Source: Streptomyces puniciscabiei (GTDB taxonomy: Bacteria; Actinomycetota; Actinomycetes; Streptomycetales; Streptomycetaceae). Taken from it: a stretch of 64,000 nucleotides of DNA. Numbering within the stretch: the first letter of the stretch is position 1; every line of letters begins with the position of its first letter. The stretch is taken from positions 62,001 to 126,000 of the forward strand of contig NZ_VFNX01000003.1 of assembly GCF_006715785.1 (NCBI RefSeq). Direction: 5' to 3'. Positions 33,670 to 42,761 of this stretch are shown here, in pieces. The notes under the pieces were generated by a model. It worked only from the letters and a program-made list of their open reading frames with translations. It searched no databases and was not told where the DNA came from. The position numbers and the translations under genes were made by a program.

Positions 33670-35013
33670 GTGGGTGACTGGGCCGGGCGGAGTGCCGCCG
33701 AGATTGCCGCCGCCGTACGCGAGAAGCGGGTGACACCCCGGGAGGTGGCGGCCGAGCACCTCGCCCGGATCGAACGGCTCGACGGCCGGATCGGGGCGTT
33801 CCGGAAGGTGCGGGCCGAGGCGGCGCTCGCCGAGGCCGACGAGGTGGCCTCCCGCACCGATCTGGCCGAACTGCCGCTCGCCGGCGTGCCGGTGGCCGTG
33901 AAGGACAACCTGGCGGTGCGCGGCGAGTCCCACCGCGACGGCTCCGCCGCCACCCCCGACACCCCGGCCGCCGAGGACCACGTCACGGTGGCCCGGCTGC
34001 GGGCCGCCGGTGCGGTGGTCGTGGGCCTGACGAACGTGCCGGAGCTGTGTGTCTACGGCACCACCGAGGGCGTGTTCGGCACCGCCCGCAATCCGTGGGA
34101 CACCTCCCGCACGGCGGGCGGCTCCTCCGGCGGCAGCGCGGCCGCGGTGGCCGCGGGCCTGGTACCGGTCGCGCTCGGCAACGACGGGATGGGGTCGCTG
34201 CGCATCCCGGCGGCGAACTGCGGCCTCGTCACGCTGAAGCCGGGGCACGGCGTGGTGCCGGCGGGGATCGGCAACGGCGACTGGTTCGGCATGTCGGAGA
34301 ACGGCCCCCTGGCCACGACGGTCGAGGACCTGCGGCTGGTGCTGGGCGTGCTGGCGGGCTCCGACGTCCCGGCCGTGGACGAGGCACCGCGCCGGCGGAT
34401 CGCCGCGGCCGTGCGCAGCCCGCTCGCCGGGGTGAGCGTGAGCGGATCGTATACGACCGCGGTCCGCGAGGCGGCCGGGGAGCTCGCCCGGGCCGGTCAC
34501 CGGGTGCGGCGGGCCGAGCCGCCGTATCCCCTCTCGCTGGGCGTGACCGCGCTGCGGCACTGGACGGCCGGGACCGCGGTGGACGCCGAGGGCCTGGACC
34601 AGGCGCGGCTGGCCCGGCGGACCCGGGTGCACGCGGCGGTGGGACGGCGGTTCGTCCGCTCGGTGCGCACCGGGGACAGCCGCGAGCGCCTGCGCGCCCG
34701 GCTGACCCCCTTCTTCACCGAGTACGACGCCCTGCTCACCCCGGCGCTGGCCCGGCGCTCCCCCAAGGCCGGCCCGTGGCACGAACGCGGCTGGCTGCGC
34801 AATGTGCTGGTCAACACCGCGTACTCCCCGTTCACCCCGCCCTGGAACCTGACCGGCTGGCCCGCGATGTCGGTCCCGTTCGGCACCCTTCCCTCGGGCG
34901 CCCCCTGTGCCGTGCAGCTGGTGGGCCGGCCGGGCTCGGAGTCCGTGCTGCTGGAGCTGGCGGAGGAACTCCAGGCGCTGCGTCCGTGGCGGCGGACGGC
35001 GCCGGTGGACTGA
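33670..35013 (+). CDS. Amidase (amidase signature family)
   Basis: Ser-cisSer-Lys hydrolase of 447 aa. The catalytic Lys is in PVAVKDNLAV, the signature is RTAGGSSGGSAAAVAAG with the cis-Ser, and the nucleophile Ser is in GMGSLRIPAANCG. The length is slightly shorter than typical. GTG 33670 is placed 4 bases after GAGGAG; the upstream GTG 33664 overlaps that ribosome site. The substrate (aryl or alkyl amide, or an indole-acetamide-like compound) cannot be told. It is not part of the GatCAB complex: no gatC/gatB lies nearby. Confidence 0.9.
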   Translation: MGDWAGRSAAEIAAAVREKRVTPREVAAEHLARIERLDGRIGAFRKVRAEAALAEADEVASRTDLAELPLAGVPVAVKDNLAVRGESHRDGSAATPDTPAAEDHVTVARLRAAGAVVVGLTNVPELCVYGTTEGVFGTARNPWDTSRTAGGSSGGSAAAVAAGLVPVALGNDGMGSLRIPAANCGLVTLKPGHGVVPAGIGNGDWFGMSENGPLATTVEDLRLVLGVLAGSDVPAVDEAPRRRIAAAVRSPLAGVSVSGSYTTAVREAAGELARAGHRVRRAEPPYPLSLGVTALRHWTAGTAVDAEGLDQARLARRTRVHAAVGRRFVRSVRTGDSRERLRARLTPFFTEYDALLTPALARRSPKAGPWHERGWLRNVLVNTAYSPFTPPWNLTGWPAMSVPFGTLPSGAPCAVQLVGRPGSESVLLELAEELQALRPWRRTAPVD

Positions 35014-35028
35014 CCCTCAGCCCGGCTG

Positions 35029-35511
35029 TTACAGCGAGCGGTACATGATGTGCAGCCCCACCCGTCCGTGCCGGGGGTGTTCGAAGGCTTCCGGCACCGT
35101 GCCGAGGACGGTGAAGCCGAGGGAGGTCCAGAGCCGGACGGCGGGGTTGGTCTCGACCACGGCGTTGAACACCATCGCGCGGTAGCCGTGGGCCTTGGCC
35201 TCCGCGAGGACGTGTTCGGCCAGGGCGCGGCCGATACCCTCGCCGGTGCGAGCGGGGTCGACCATGAAGCCGGCGTTGGCGACGCGGGCGGCGGGGCCGC
35301 CGTAGTTGGGGGTGAGGTAGGCCGAGCCCACCACGGCTCCGGTGGCGTCCTCGGCGACGTACACACGCTTGGCCGGGTTCATCCAGAGCGCGCGGGCGTC
35401 GTCCTCGCAGGTGCCGGGGTCCCAGGCGTAGGTTTCGGCGGCGGCGACGATCCGGTGCCAGAAAGGCCAGATCCGCGGCCAGTCGTCGGCCACGGCTTGT
35501 CTGATCAGCAT
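35029..35511 (-). CDS. GNAT-family N-acetyltransferase
   Basis: Acetyl-CoA-dependent acetyltransferase of 160 aa. The GNAT core has VAEDATGAVVGSAYL, the acetyl-CoA pyrophosphate loop ARTGEGIGRAL (around residue 95), and a final NPAVRLWTSLGF strand-helix typical of the family. The ORF begins with ATG 35511. It is convergent with the amidase gene, only 15 bp apart. The acceptor is unknown; amino-acid, antibiotic or protein acetylation are all possible. Confidence 0.88.
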   Translation of the reverse strand: MLIRQAVADDWPRIWPFWHRIVAAAETYAWDPGTCEDDARALWMNPAKRVYVAEDATGAVVGSAYLTPNYGGPAARVANAGFMVDPARTGEGIGRALAEHVLAEAKAHGYRAMVFNAVVETNPAVRLWTSLGFTVLGTVPEAFEHPRHGRVGLHIMYRSL

Positions 35512-35573
35512 GGGCGTGAGTCTGTCAGGTCACGCCCATGCGTGCGGCGCTCGCGAACGGCCCGACCCGGGGG

Positions 35574-35747
35574 TCAGTCCACGCTGGGCAGGATGTGGGG
35601 TTCGGCGAGGTCGTCCTCGTAGCCCGCCAGGCGGATCGGGGCGGACCGGGCCCACACGTCGAGGCTGCCGAGTTCTCCGGGCCGCCGGTGCGCACGCTCC
35701 GTGCGTTCCTTGGGGCGCTGATCGCGATTCGTCTTCTCCGGTGTCAC
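35574..35747 (-). CDS. Short 57-aa conserved-looking hypothetical protein
   Basis: A minus-strand frame from GTG 35747 to TGA 35574 encodes a hydrophilic peptide. Its basic N-terminal half contains TNRDQRPKERTERAHRRP and its C-terminal half is ordered: LGSLDVWARSAPIRLAGY, then an acidic patch and AEPHILPSVD. Codons end mostly in G or C and the reading is unbroken. I have a vague memory of similar C-terminal sequences in small Streptomyces proteins but know no function. It lies 62 bp upstream of the acetyltransferase gene on the same strand and may share its transcript. Confidence 0.6.
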   Translation of the reverse strand: MTPEKTNRDQRPKERTERAHRRPGELGSLDVWARSAPIRLAGYEDDLAEPHILPSVD

Positions 35748-36155
35748 CGCGCACTCCTTATGTGTCGGTCACCCTCGGGGCTTGCCGGACAGCCTGCGCT
35801 CCGGCGCTCGGCGCCCGCTCGGGTCTGGGTGGAAGGCCAGTTCGGACGCGGTGGCGCCGGTACGGACGTCTGGGTCTGGGTGGGACCCGGTACTGCTGTC
35901 CGTCCCCCCAAGAGTACCCAAATGAGCGGGCTCGCGCTCGATCGGGAGTGCAAACAAGGTGTAACTATCAGAAGTCGTTTCGCCCCCCAATACCTCCTAA
36001 TATGCGGCCATTTACCATGAGGCGCATCACCCGGCCGCCCGGCGAATCACCCGCTCGGGCTACATGCGGCGCAGTTCAGGTGCCGTTGGCCGGGGCGCAA
36101 GCTCGCCATGATCTGCTGCTCGGCGGCAACGGCAGTCTCGCGGGAGGACTGACGC
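35748..36155. other. Intergenic region, locally AT-richer, probable promoters
   Basis: About 400 bp without a supported gene between the short minus-strand gene and the plus-strand HD-like gene. It contains two related stretches (GGTCTGGGTGG at about 35822 and 35873) and an AT-richer island near 35940-36020 that includes TAATAT. Promoters for both directions probably lie here. Confidence 0.5.
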
Positions 36156-36551
36156 ATGGAGCTGCGCAGCGTCGAGGAGCTGATGGATCTGCTGTACGCC
36201 GGCCGGCACCAGCACGCGCTGAGATGCGCCGCGCTGCTGCGCCGCAGCCGCCCCGCCGACAAGGAGCTCCAGGTGGCGGGGCTGGTGCAGGGCATCGGGG
36301 CGGTGCTGTGCCCGGGCGACGGGACGGACCGGCCGCTCCGTACGGCCCAGGCGGTGCGCTCGCTGCTCGGGGAGCGGGTGTTCCGGCTGGTGCGCGGGGA
36401 CGCGGACCCGGCCGACGACGATCTGCTGCGGCTGCGCCAGGCGGACGAGGAGAGCCGTGCGGCGGGCTTCGACGCGGGCGTCCTGGAGGACTGGCGCACC
36501 GTGCTGGAGCTGGTGGCGGCCCGCAACTCCCGGCTCGGGGCCGTCGACTGA
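36156..36551 (+). CDS. Small HD-domain-like protein with degenerate metal motif
   Basis: Predicted soluble protein of 131 aa. The layout ALRCAALLRRSRPADKELQ followed by VAGLVQGIGAVL resembles small Streptomyces HD phosphohydrolase-like proteins. In those the second stretch reads LVHDIG with the metal-binding His-Asp pair. Here Gln-Gly replaces it, so catalytic activity is doubtful. ATG 36156 follows GGGAGGA. Alone on the plus strand, facing the SDR gene. The family link is my own pattern match and is moderate at best. Confidence 0.6.
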   Translation: MELRSVEELMDLLYAGRHQHALRCAALLRRSRPADKELQVAGLVQGIGAVLCPGDGTDRPLRTAQAVRSLLGERVFRLVRGDADPADDDLLRLRQADEESRAAGFDAGVLEDWRTVLELVAARNSRLGAVD

Positions 36552-36714
36552 GCGCGATCCGGCCACACGCCGGCCCGAGGGGCCCGCAGTCCCGCTGGGG
36601 TCCGCCGATGGATCACAGCCATGAAGAACGCGTCACCCGCGCACCGGGCACCCCGGCACGACCGTCACAGCCTTGGACCGGGACGGTCGCACCGCCCACC
36701 GGTTCCGGCGCCCG

Positions 36715-38208
36715 TCACCACTTGCCGGGCGCGTAGTCCTTCAGGAAGACGCCGTAGAGGTCCTCGCCCGCCTCGCCGCGCACGATCGGGTCGTAGACGC
36801 GGGCCGCGCCGTCGACCAGGTCGAGGGGGGCGTGGAAGCCGGCCTCGGCGAGGCGCAGCTTGTCGTAGTGCGGGCGCTCGTCGGTGATCCAGCCGGTGTC
36901 GACGGAGGTCATCAGGATGCCGTCGGTCTCGAACATCTCCGCCGCGCTGGTCCGCGTGACCATGTTCATGGCGGCCTTCGCGGCGTTGGTGTTCGGGTGC
37001 CCGGCGCCCTTGTAGCCGCGGTTGAAGACGCCTTCCATCGCCGAGACGTTCACGACGTAGGCGCGCCCGCTGGCGGCCTTCTTCGCGGCGTCGGCCATGG
37101 CCGGGCGCAGCGTGCTGATGAGGATGAACGGCGCCGTGTAGTTGCACAGCTGGGTCTCCAGCAGCTCCACCGGGGAGATCTCCTCGATGGTCTGCACCCA
37201 GGTGTTGCTGTCGACGACGTCGGGGACGAGGCCGCCGGCGTCGATGGCGGTGCCCTCCAGGTGCCGGGCGACGCTGGCGTTGCCCGCGACGAGGGCGAGG
37301 TCGGCGACCTTCTGTGCGTCCAGGCCGCTGGCACCGAGGGGCAGTGCGGCGATGCCGTCGACGGCGCCGGAGTTGAAGGCGCCGATGACGTGGTGGGCGG
37401 GGAGCTCACCGGCGGGCAGGGGCGCGCTCTCGCCCTCGACCAGGGCGGCGTACGCGGAGGGCAGGCGGCGTACGGTCTGGGTCGCGTTGTTGATCAGGAT
37501 GTCCAGCGGGCCCGCCTCGGCGGCCTGCTCGCCCAGGGCCACGGCCTGAGCGGGGTCGCGCAGGTCGATCCCGACGACCTCCAGGCGGTGCAGCCAGTCC
37601 GCCGAGTCGTCCATGGCCTTGAAACGGCGGATGGCGTCCTTCGGGAACCGGGTGGTGATCGTGGTGTGCGCGCCGTCGCGCAGCAGCCGCAGCGCGATGT
37701 ACATGCCGATCTTGGCGCGGCCGCCGGTGAGCAGGGCGCGCTTTCCGGTGAGGTCGGTGCGGGCGTCCCGCTTGGCGCGGTTCTCGGCGGCGCACTTCTG
37801 GCAGAGCTGGTGGTAGAAGTAGTCGACCTCGACGTAGCGCTGCTTGCAGGTGTAGCAGGAGCGGGGGCGCTGGAGTATGCCCGCGATCCTGCCCGCCTCG
37901 ACCTTGGAGGAGGGCAGGATGCCCTCGGTCTCGTCGTCGATGCGCTCGGCGGAGCCGGTCGCGGTGGCCTCCGTGACCGCCTTGTCGTGGGCGGTCTTGG
38001 CGGCCCGGCGCTCCTGGCGGCGGCGCTGCTTGACCGTGCGGTAGATGTGCGAGGTGGCCCGGCGCACCTTGATCGCGTCCGGGTGGTCGACCTCGAGCCG
38101 GTCCAGCTCCTCGAGCACGCTGAGGCAGACGGCCAACCGCTCCGGATCGATGCCGGGGCCGTACACGACCTCGTCCATGGCCGCGGGGCCGTCTTCTGTC
38201 ACCGTCAT
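36715..38208 (-). CDS. Zinc-ribbon/SDR fusion oxidoreductase with atypical active site
   Basis: Protein of 497 aa. Residues about 1-150 form a helical, charged extension ending in a zinc-ribbon-like block: CYTCKQRY and CQKCAAENR. From about 155 it is an SDR fold: LTGGRAKIGMYIALRLL (cofactor loop, with Ala-Lys in place of the usual Gly), INNATQT, and VVNVSAMEG with Ser. The usual YxxxK is replaced: the Lys is in GHPNTNAAKAAMN, and Thr stands where Tyr is expected. A ~100-residue insertion after INNAT is also unusual. Reaction unknown; a nucleotide-binding, non-dehydrogenase role is possible. Confidence 0.8.
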   Translation of the reverse strand: MTVTEDGPAAMDEVVYGPGIDPERLAVCLSVLEELDRLEVDHPDAIKVRRATSHIYRTVKQRRRQERRAAKTAHDKAVTEATATGSAERIDDETEGILPSSKVEAGRIAGILQRPRSCYTCKQRYVEVDYFYHQLCQKCAAENRAKRDARTDLTGKRALLTGGRAKIGMYIALRLLRDGAHTTITTRFPKDAIRRFKAMDDSADWLHRLEVVGIDLRDPAQAVALGEQAAEAGPLDILINNATQTVRRLPSAYAALVEGESAPLPAGELPAHHVIGAFNSGAVDGIAALPLGASGLDAQKVADLALVAGNASVARHLEGTAIDAGGLVPDVVDSNTWVQTIEEISPVELLETQLCNYTAPFILISTLRPAMADAAKKAASGRAYVVNVSAMEGVFNRGYKGAGHPNTNAAKAAMNMVTRTSAAEMFETDGILMTSVDTGWITDERPHYDKLRLAEAGFHAPLDLVDGAARVYDPIVRGEAGEDLYGVFLKDYAPGKW

Positions 38209-38932
38209 CGCGCTGCCGCTTCCCTGATCACCCGCGCAGCGCTCCCACTCGCGCCCGCTTTCGAACGGGGAATCTTACGGAGCGCACAGCCTCGCCGCCA
38301 AACCCGATCGAACCAGCAGCGAAGCCACGACCCGAGCCACCGCCACCCCGGCTCGCCCCGGGCCCTTGATCCCAACCACCGCGCCGCACACGAGCCACCC
38401 GACCGAATCCGCCTCCTCCCCGGGCCGCCGACCAGAGAACCGGACCCCGGCCTGCCTCACCCAGCACCGAAGGCACGCCCGGCTCCCGCCGCGGAAGCAG
38501 ATGCGGTTGCCCTGCGGGTGAGCGCGACCCGACCGGCTCGCCCGGCCCGGAGGCCCGCTCAGCTCCCGCCAGGGCCGGAGATCCGGTTGCCTTTCAGGAG
38601 GGCGGTGGTTCGGCCGCATTTGGGATGCGTGGAGTTGCGGTTCGCCGGCGGTTGGGCCGTGCGCGGGCGAGAACGTGCGCGGGCGAGGCCGGAGCCGCCG
38701 CCGGCGCATCCCCCGCTCCCCGCCACCGGCCCGCGGCCGCCGACGGCGAATCCACCCCACGAGGGCCACCCGCACCCGACGACGAAAGCCGCACGGGTGG
38801 TGCGGGCGGGAACCCCCATCCCACCCACCGGCCCGCAGCCGCCGACGCCGAATCCACCCCACAGGGGCCACCCGCACCCGACGACGAAAGCCGCACGGGT
38901 GGGCGGGCGGGAACCCCCGGAACCTCAAGCCG
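38209..38932. other. Intergenic stretch with no supported gene
   Basis: About 720 bp of strongly GC-biased sequence open in several frames on both strands, without ribosome sites or recognisable protein. It holds a 102-bp direct duplication at its right end and short echoes of CGGTTGCC (38506, 38583, also 39386). I see no RNA gene. Confidence 0.6.
38723..38919. repeat. 102-bp direct duplication
   Basis: Two copies, 38723-38824 and 38825-38919, share CACCGGCCCGC, AATCCACCCCAC and CGACGACGAAAGCCGCACGG in order, with a handful of substitutions and one single-base gap. They lie just downstream of the 3' end of the acyltransferase gene (stop 38933). Confidence 0.85.
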
Positions 38933-40264
38933 TCACGCGCCGCACGCATCCAGCAGCACCGACACCTCGGCCGACACCGCGTGAGCGAACCGGTCCAGGT
39001 CCGGCACAGCCTCCGCATCGGCGACCAGCCCGTAGTGCACGCGGCCGCGATACGTGGAGATGGCCACCGCCAGCGACTGCCCCGGCGCGAGCGGCGCCAG
39101 CGGATACACCTCCCTCAGCTCGTGCCCACCGAGCCGCAGCCCCAGCCCCGGCAGCGGCACGCTGGTGACGAGGATGTCGAACCACAGCCGGGCGGCCTGC
39201 CCGACCAGCGGCCCCCCGAGCCGGTGACCCAGCGCCGGTACGTGATCGGCCAGCAGCGCCACCGCACCCGCGCCCCGGTTCGGCCCCGCGTCCTTGTTGC
39301 GGACCATCGCGGTGCGTACCGTGCCCAGCCGGCCGAGCGGATCCGGCTCGTCGACGGGGAGCCGTATCAGATATCCGGAGAGCCGGTTGCCCTGTGGGTG
39401 CGCGGCGCGCGGACGCCGCCGGGAGACGGGGATGAGGGCGCGGGGCGCCACCCCGTTCGTGCTGTCGCCGCGTTCCTCCAGCCAGCGCCGCAGCGCCCCG
39501 GCGACCACCGCGATCAGCACGTCGTTGACGGTGCCGCCGGCGGTCTTGCGCACCCGGTGCACGTCGTCGATGTCGAAGACGACCCCGGCGGTGCGGCGGG
39601 TGCCGCTCGGCGCGGAGGTCAGCGCGGAGGTGGGCCGCATGCCGAGGGTGGAGCGGGCGAGGGAGGCGCCGATGTCCAGGGCCCGGCCGACGTCGGACAG
39701 CGCGCCCTTGACCAGCTCGGGGACGAGCCCCGGCAGCTTGCGGATCTCGGGCAGCAGCCCGCGCGGCGGCTCGATGGCGCGGGGCGCCCGCTCGGGCAGG
39801 TCCACCGGGTCCAGGATGCCGGCGGCGAGCTTCAGCGCACGCAGCCCGTCGGCGAGGGCGTGGTGGAACTTGAACAGCACGGCGAAGGACATCCCGTCCT
39901 CGCCGGGCAGCACATGCGCCTCCCACGGTGGCCGGCCGCGCTCCAGCGGGCGCTCCATGAGCCGGCCGGCGACGGCGTGGAAGTCGGCGGTCGGGGCGTG
40001 CAGCCGTACGTGGTTGAGCGGGTCGAAGTCCGGGTCGGGCTCCCGGGTGGCGCCGCCGAAGGCGAACGGCTGCCACACGTCGCGGATGCGCAGGCGCAGC
40101 CCGGGCACGGCGGCGGCGCGGGCGGCGAGCAGGTCGGCGGCATGGGCACCGGCGGTGGGCGAGTGCGCGCCGAAGACGCCGAGCGCGCCGAGGTGCATCG
40201 GATGCCGGTCGGACTCGATGTTCCAGAACGCCAGGTCGAGTGGAGCGAGCAGGTGGGAAGTCAA
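38933..40264 (-). CDS. WS/DGAT acyltransferase (wax ester synthase / diacylglycerol acyltransferase)
   Basis: Acyl-CoA-dependent acyltransferase of 443 aa that would make triacylglycerol or wax ester storage lipid. The catalytic HHxxxDG motif is KFHHALADGLRAL (about residue 135) and the second family motif is TVNDVLIAVVAGALR. The N-terminus LLAPLDLAFWNIESDRHPMH matches the family, which fixes the start at a rare TTG (40264), preceded by GTGAGG; an in-frame TGA lies 12 bp upstream. Length is usual. Single gene, with a terminator of the GH92 gene upstream. Confidence 0.9.
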   Translation of the reverse strand: MTSHLLAPLDLAFWNIESDRHPMHLGALGVFGAHSPTAGAHAADLLAARAAAVPGLRLRIRDVWQPFAFGGATREPDPDFDPLNHVRLHAPTADFHAVAGRLMERPLERGRPPWEAHVLPGEDGMSFAVLFKFHHALADGLRALKLAAGILDPVDLPERAPRAIEPPRGLLPEIRKLPGLVPELVKGALSDVGRALDIGASLARSTLGMRPTSALTSAPSGTRRTAGVVFDIDDVHRVRKTAGGTVNDVLIAVVAGALRRWLEERGDSTNGVAPRALIPVSRRRPRAAHPQGNRLSGYLIRLPVDEPDPLGRLGTVRTAMVRNKDAGPNRGAGAVALLADHVPALGHRLGGPLVGQAARLWFDILVTSVPLPGLGLRLGGHELREVYPLAPLAPGQSLAVAISTYRGRVHYGLVADAEAVPDLDRFAHAVSAEVSVLLDACGA

Positions 40265-40374
40265 GGGCGTGCCTCACGTCGACGACGGGTGGATCTGCAG
40301 TCACTCGCAGTCAATCTCTGTCACCCGATTACGGTCAAGTACGATCAGGCTACGCTCAGTTAACAGAAGATTAA

Positions 40375-40401
40375 GTCCCGCCCCTGTGACCAGGGCGGGA
40401 C
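40375..40401. terminator. Terminator hairpin after the GH92 gene
   Basis: GTCCCGCCC (40375-40383) and GGGCGGGAC (40393-40401) form a perfect 9-bp stem with a 9-nt loop. On the minus strand it lies just after the GH92 stop (40418) and is followed by an AT-rich run (TTAATCTTCTGTTAA) that also may hold the acyltransferase promoter. Confidence 0.75.
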
Positions 40402-40417
40402 CTAGAGTTATGTGAGG

Positions 40418-42739
40418 TCACTTCAGGACTGGCTGCGCCGCCCCGGGTGACGTACCCCACTCAGACGGGCGCGGGCCGACCGTGAACGCGAGGGAGCGCA
40501 GGGAGCGCAGCGCACCCGTCGTCAGATAGGTCTGCCTGTGCGGTGTTCCGTCGGCGCGGACGCTCTGGATGTACCGGTCGGCGGCGGAGGTGCCCGGCGC
40601 GGCGACGGTGAGCCGGCCGCTCGGCCAGTACCGGCGGTCCAGGGTGAGGTCGACACGGTCGAAGACCGGCGTGGACAGGCCCCAGGTGCCGTAGCCGGGC
40701 TGGATCGGGAAGAGCCCGATGGACGACAGCACGTTCCACGCGGACATCGTGCCCAGGTCGTCGTTGCCGGTGATGCCGGTGGGCCCGTCGGTGAAGAGGG
40801 TCAGGGCGGCGTGCACCACGTCGGTGGTCTTCCACGGCTGGCCGGTGGCCAGATAGGTGTAGGGGGCGATGAGGTCGGGCTCGTTCATCGGGTTGTACTT
40901 GTCGGCGTTGTAGTACGCGTACGCGTCGCCGTGCACCCACGCCTCGCGGGCGGTCCGCGCGGGGTCGGCCAGCAGCTTGTCGTAGGCGAAGAAGGAGTCC
41001 AGCCGGTCGTTGGCCGCGCGCTCGCCGCCGATGAGCCGCACCATGCCGGGCACGTCCTGCGGCACGAGCCACTGGTACTGCCAGGCGGTGCCCTCGTGGA
41101 AGCCGGTGCCACGCGCCGGGTCGGCCGAGCCGGTGAAGGCGCCGGATGCGTCGCGGGCGCGGAAGAAGCCGGTCGTGGGGTCGAAGATGTTGCGGTAGTT
41201 CTGCGCCCGTGCCGCGTAGCGGGCGGCGTCGGCGTCATGGCCGAGGCCGCGCGCCATCTGGGCCAGCATGGCGTCGGCGAGCGCGTACTCCAGCGTGACC
41301 GAGGCACCGTGGTGGTAGTCGGAGTCGCCCATCTTGGCGAGCGGGCGGTCCTGGTCGAAAGGGGCGAAGCCCTGCGCGAGGTACTCGGCGTTGGCCTCCC
41401 GGCCGATGCCCGGGTACGCCGCCGGGGGGACGCCGTCGGCGTTCTTCTTCAGCGCGCGGTAGGTCCGCTCCTCGAAGCCCTTGAGCAGCCCCGTGTGGTA
41501 GGCCGTGGTCAGGAAGGGGGTGACGGGGTCGCCGCTCATGACGTTCGTCTCGACCGGGCCGTACCCCCACTTGGGCAGCCAGCCGCCGTCCTCGTCGATC
41601 GCGAGGACCGAGCGGGCCATGTCCCGCGCCTCGCGCGGCGCGAGGAGGGCGAGCAGCTGGGCCTGGGTGCGGTAGGTGTCCCACAGCGACCAGTTCTGAT
41701 AGTACGTGAAGCCCCGGGCGTGGTGGACACGGCGGTCCCAGCCGAAGTAGCGGCCGTCGGAGTCGCTGCCGACGTTCGGCGCGAGGAAGGACCGGTACAG
41801 CGAGGAGTAGAAGGTCCGCCGCAGTGTGTCCGTGCCGCCCTGGACGCGGACGGCGGCGAGCCGCCTCTCCCACTCCTCGCGGGCCCGCTCGCGCACCGCG
41901 TCGAAGTTCCGGGCGCCCTCGGCGGCCAGATTCCCGGCCGCGCCCCGTGCGTCGACGTACGACATCGCGGTGGTCGCCTCGACCGTACGGTCCCTGGTCG
42001 TGTCGAAGCGGACGTAGGCGCCGCCGCGCCCGCTGCGGGAGCCTGGGGTGAGGGTCGCGCCGTCCCAGGTGCCGTACGCGGTGAAGGGCCGGCTGAAGCG
42101 GGTGATGGTGTAGACGGTATAGGGGCCGGTGTCCCGGCAGAAGCCGTGGCCGGTGATCTCGGTGCGCACGGTGTGGTCGTCGAGGATCTCGACGGAGCTG
42201 GAGACCCCCTTGTGCAGCGACTGGGCCGCGTTCAGCAGGACGTTGGCCTTGTCGGTGGCGGGGAAGGTGTAGCGCTGTACGCCGGTGCGCTCGGTCGCGG
42301 TCAGCTCGGCACGGATGCCGGAGGAGAGACCGACCCGGTAGTAGCCGGGGCTCGCCGTCTCGCCCTGGTGCGAGAAGCCGGCCGCGTACCGGGTGTAGTC
42401 CGTCTGCGTGACCTCACCGGTGGTGGGCAGCACGGGCAGGTCGCCGCCGATGCGGCAGCCGACGCCCGAGAGGTGCACCAGGGAGAAGCCGCGGATGCGG
42501 TTCTGCGTGTAGTCGTAGCCGGTGTTGTGCCCGGTGTCCGGGGAGAGCTGCACCATGCCGAAGGGCACGGCCGCGCCGGGGAAGGTGTTGCCCTCGTCCT
42601 GGGTCCCGATGAACGGGTTGACCAGGTCGGTGAGGTGGCCGTCGGTCCGCTCGGCGGCCCGTGCGGCGGGGGTGGCGATCAGCGTGGACGCTGCCATCAC
42701 CCCGGCCAGGCACAGCCTCGTACGCCGGGTCCCTCTCAT
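40418..42739 (-). CDS. Secreted alpha-mannosidase, family GH92
   Basis: Exported, calcium-dependent inverting alpha-mannosidase (773 aa). A Sec signal peptide covers about 1-29 (ends AARAAE). The N-terminal beta-sandwich begins VNPFIGTQDEGNTFPGAAVP, and the helical catalytic domain has WSLWDTYRTQAQLLALL, NAEYLAQGF and HEGTAWQYQWLVPQD. Family catalytic/calcium blocks are YNPMNEPDL and GNDDLGTMSAWNVLSSIGLF. ATG 42739 is 9 bases after GGAGG; an in-frame ATG at 42766 lacks such a site. It acts on alpha-mannosides of N-glycans or yeast mannan and complements the GH85/GH38 system 10 kb away. Confidence 0.93.
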   Translation of the reverse strand: MRGTRRTRLCLAGVMAASTLIATPAARAAERTDGHLTDLVNPFIGTQDEGNTFPGAAVPFGMVQLSPDTGHNTGYDYTQNRIRGFSLVHLSGVGCRIGGDLPVLPTTGEVTQTDYTRYAAGFSHQGETASPGYYRVGLSSGIRAELTATERTGVQRYTFPATDKANVLLNAAQSLHKGVSSSVEILDDHTVRTEITGHGFCRDTGPYTVYTITRFSRPFTAYGTWDGATLTPGSRSGRGGAYVRFDTTRDRTVEATTAMSYVDARGAAGNLAAEGARNFDAVRERAREEWERRLAAVRVQGGTDTLRRTFYSSLYRSFLAPNVGSDSDGRYFGWDRRVHHARGFTYYQNWSLWDTYRTQAQLLALLAPREARDMARSVLAIDEDGGWLPKWGYGPVETNVMSGDPVTPFLTTAYHTGLLKGFEERTYRALKKNADGVPPAAYPGIGREANAEYLAQGFAPFDQDRPLAKMGDSDYHHGASVTLEYALADAMLAQMARGLGHDADAARYAARAQNYRNIFDPTTGFFRARDASGAFTGSADPARGTGFHEGTAWQYQWLVPQDVPGMVRLIGGERAANDRLDSFFAYDKLLADPARTAREAWVHGDAYAYYNADKYNPMNEPDLIAPYTYLATGQPWKTTDVVHAALTLFTDGPTGITGNDDLGTMSAWNVLSSIGLFPIQPGYGTWGLSTPVFDRVDLTLDRRYWPSGRLTVAAPGTSAADRYIQSVRADGTPHRQTYLTTGALRSLRSLAFTVGPRPSEWGTSPGAAQPVLK

Positions 42740-42761
42740 GTCGCATGACCTCCGCAGGTTC

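Noticed and set aside
33550..34782. 422-aa minus-strand frame across the amidase gene
   Set aside because: Shadow of the amidase, whose signature GGSSGGSAAAVAAG is on the plus strand.
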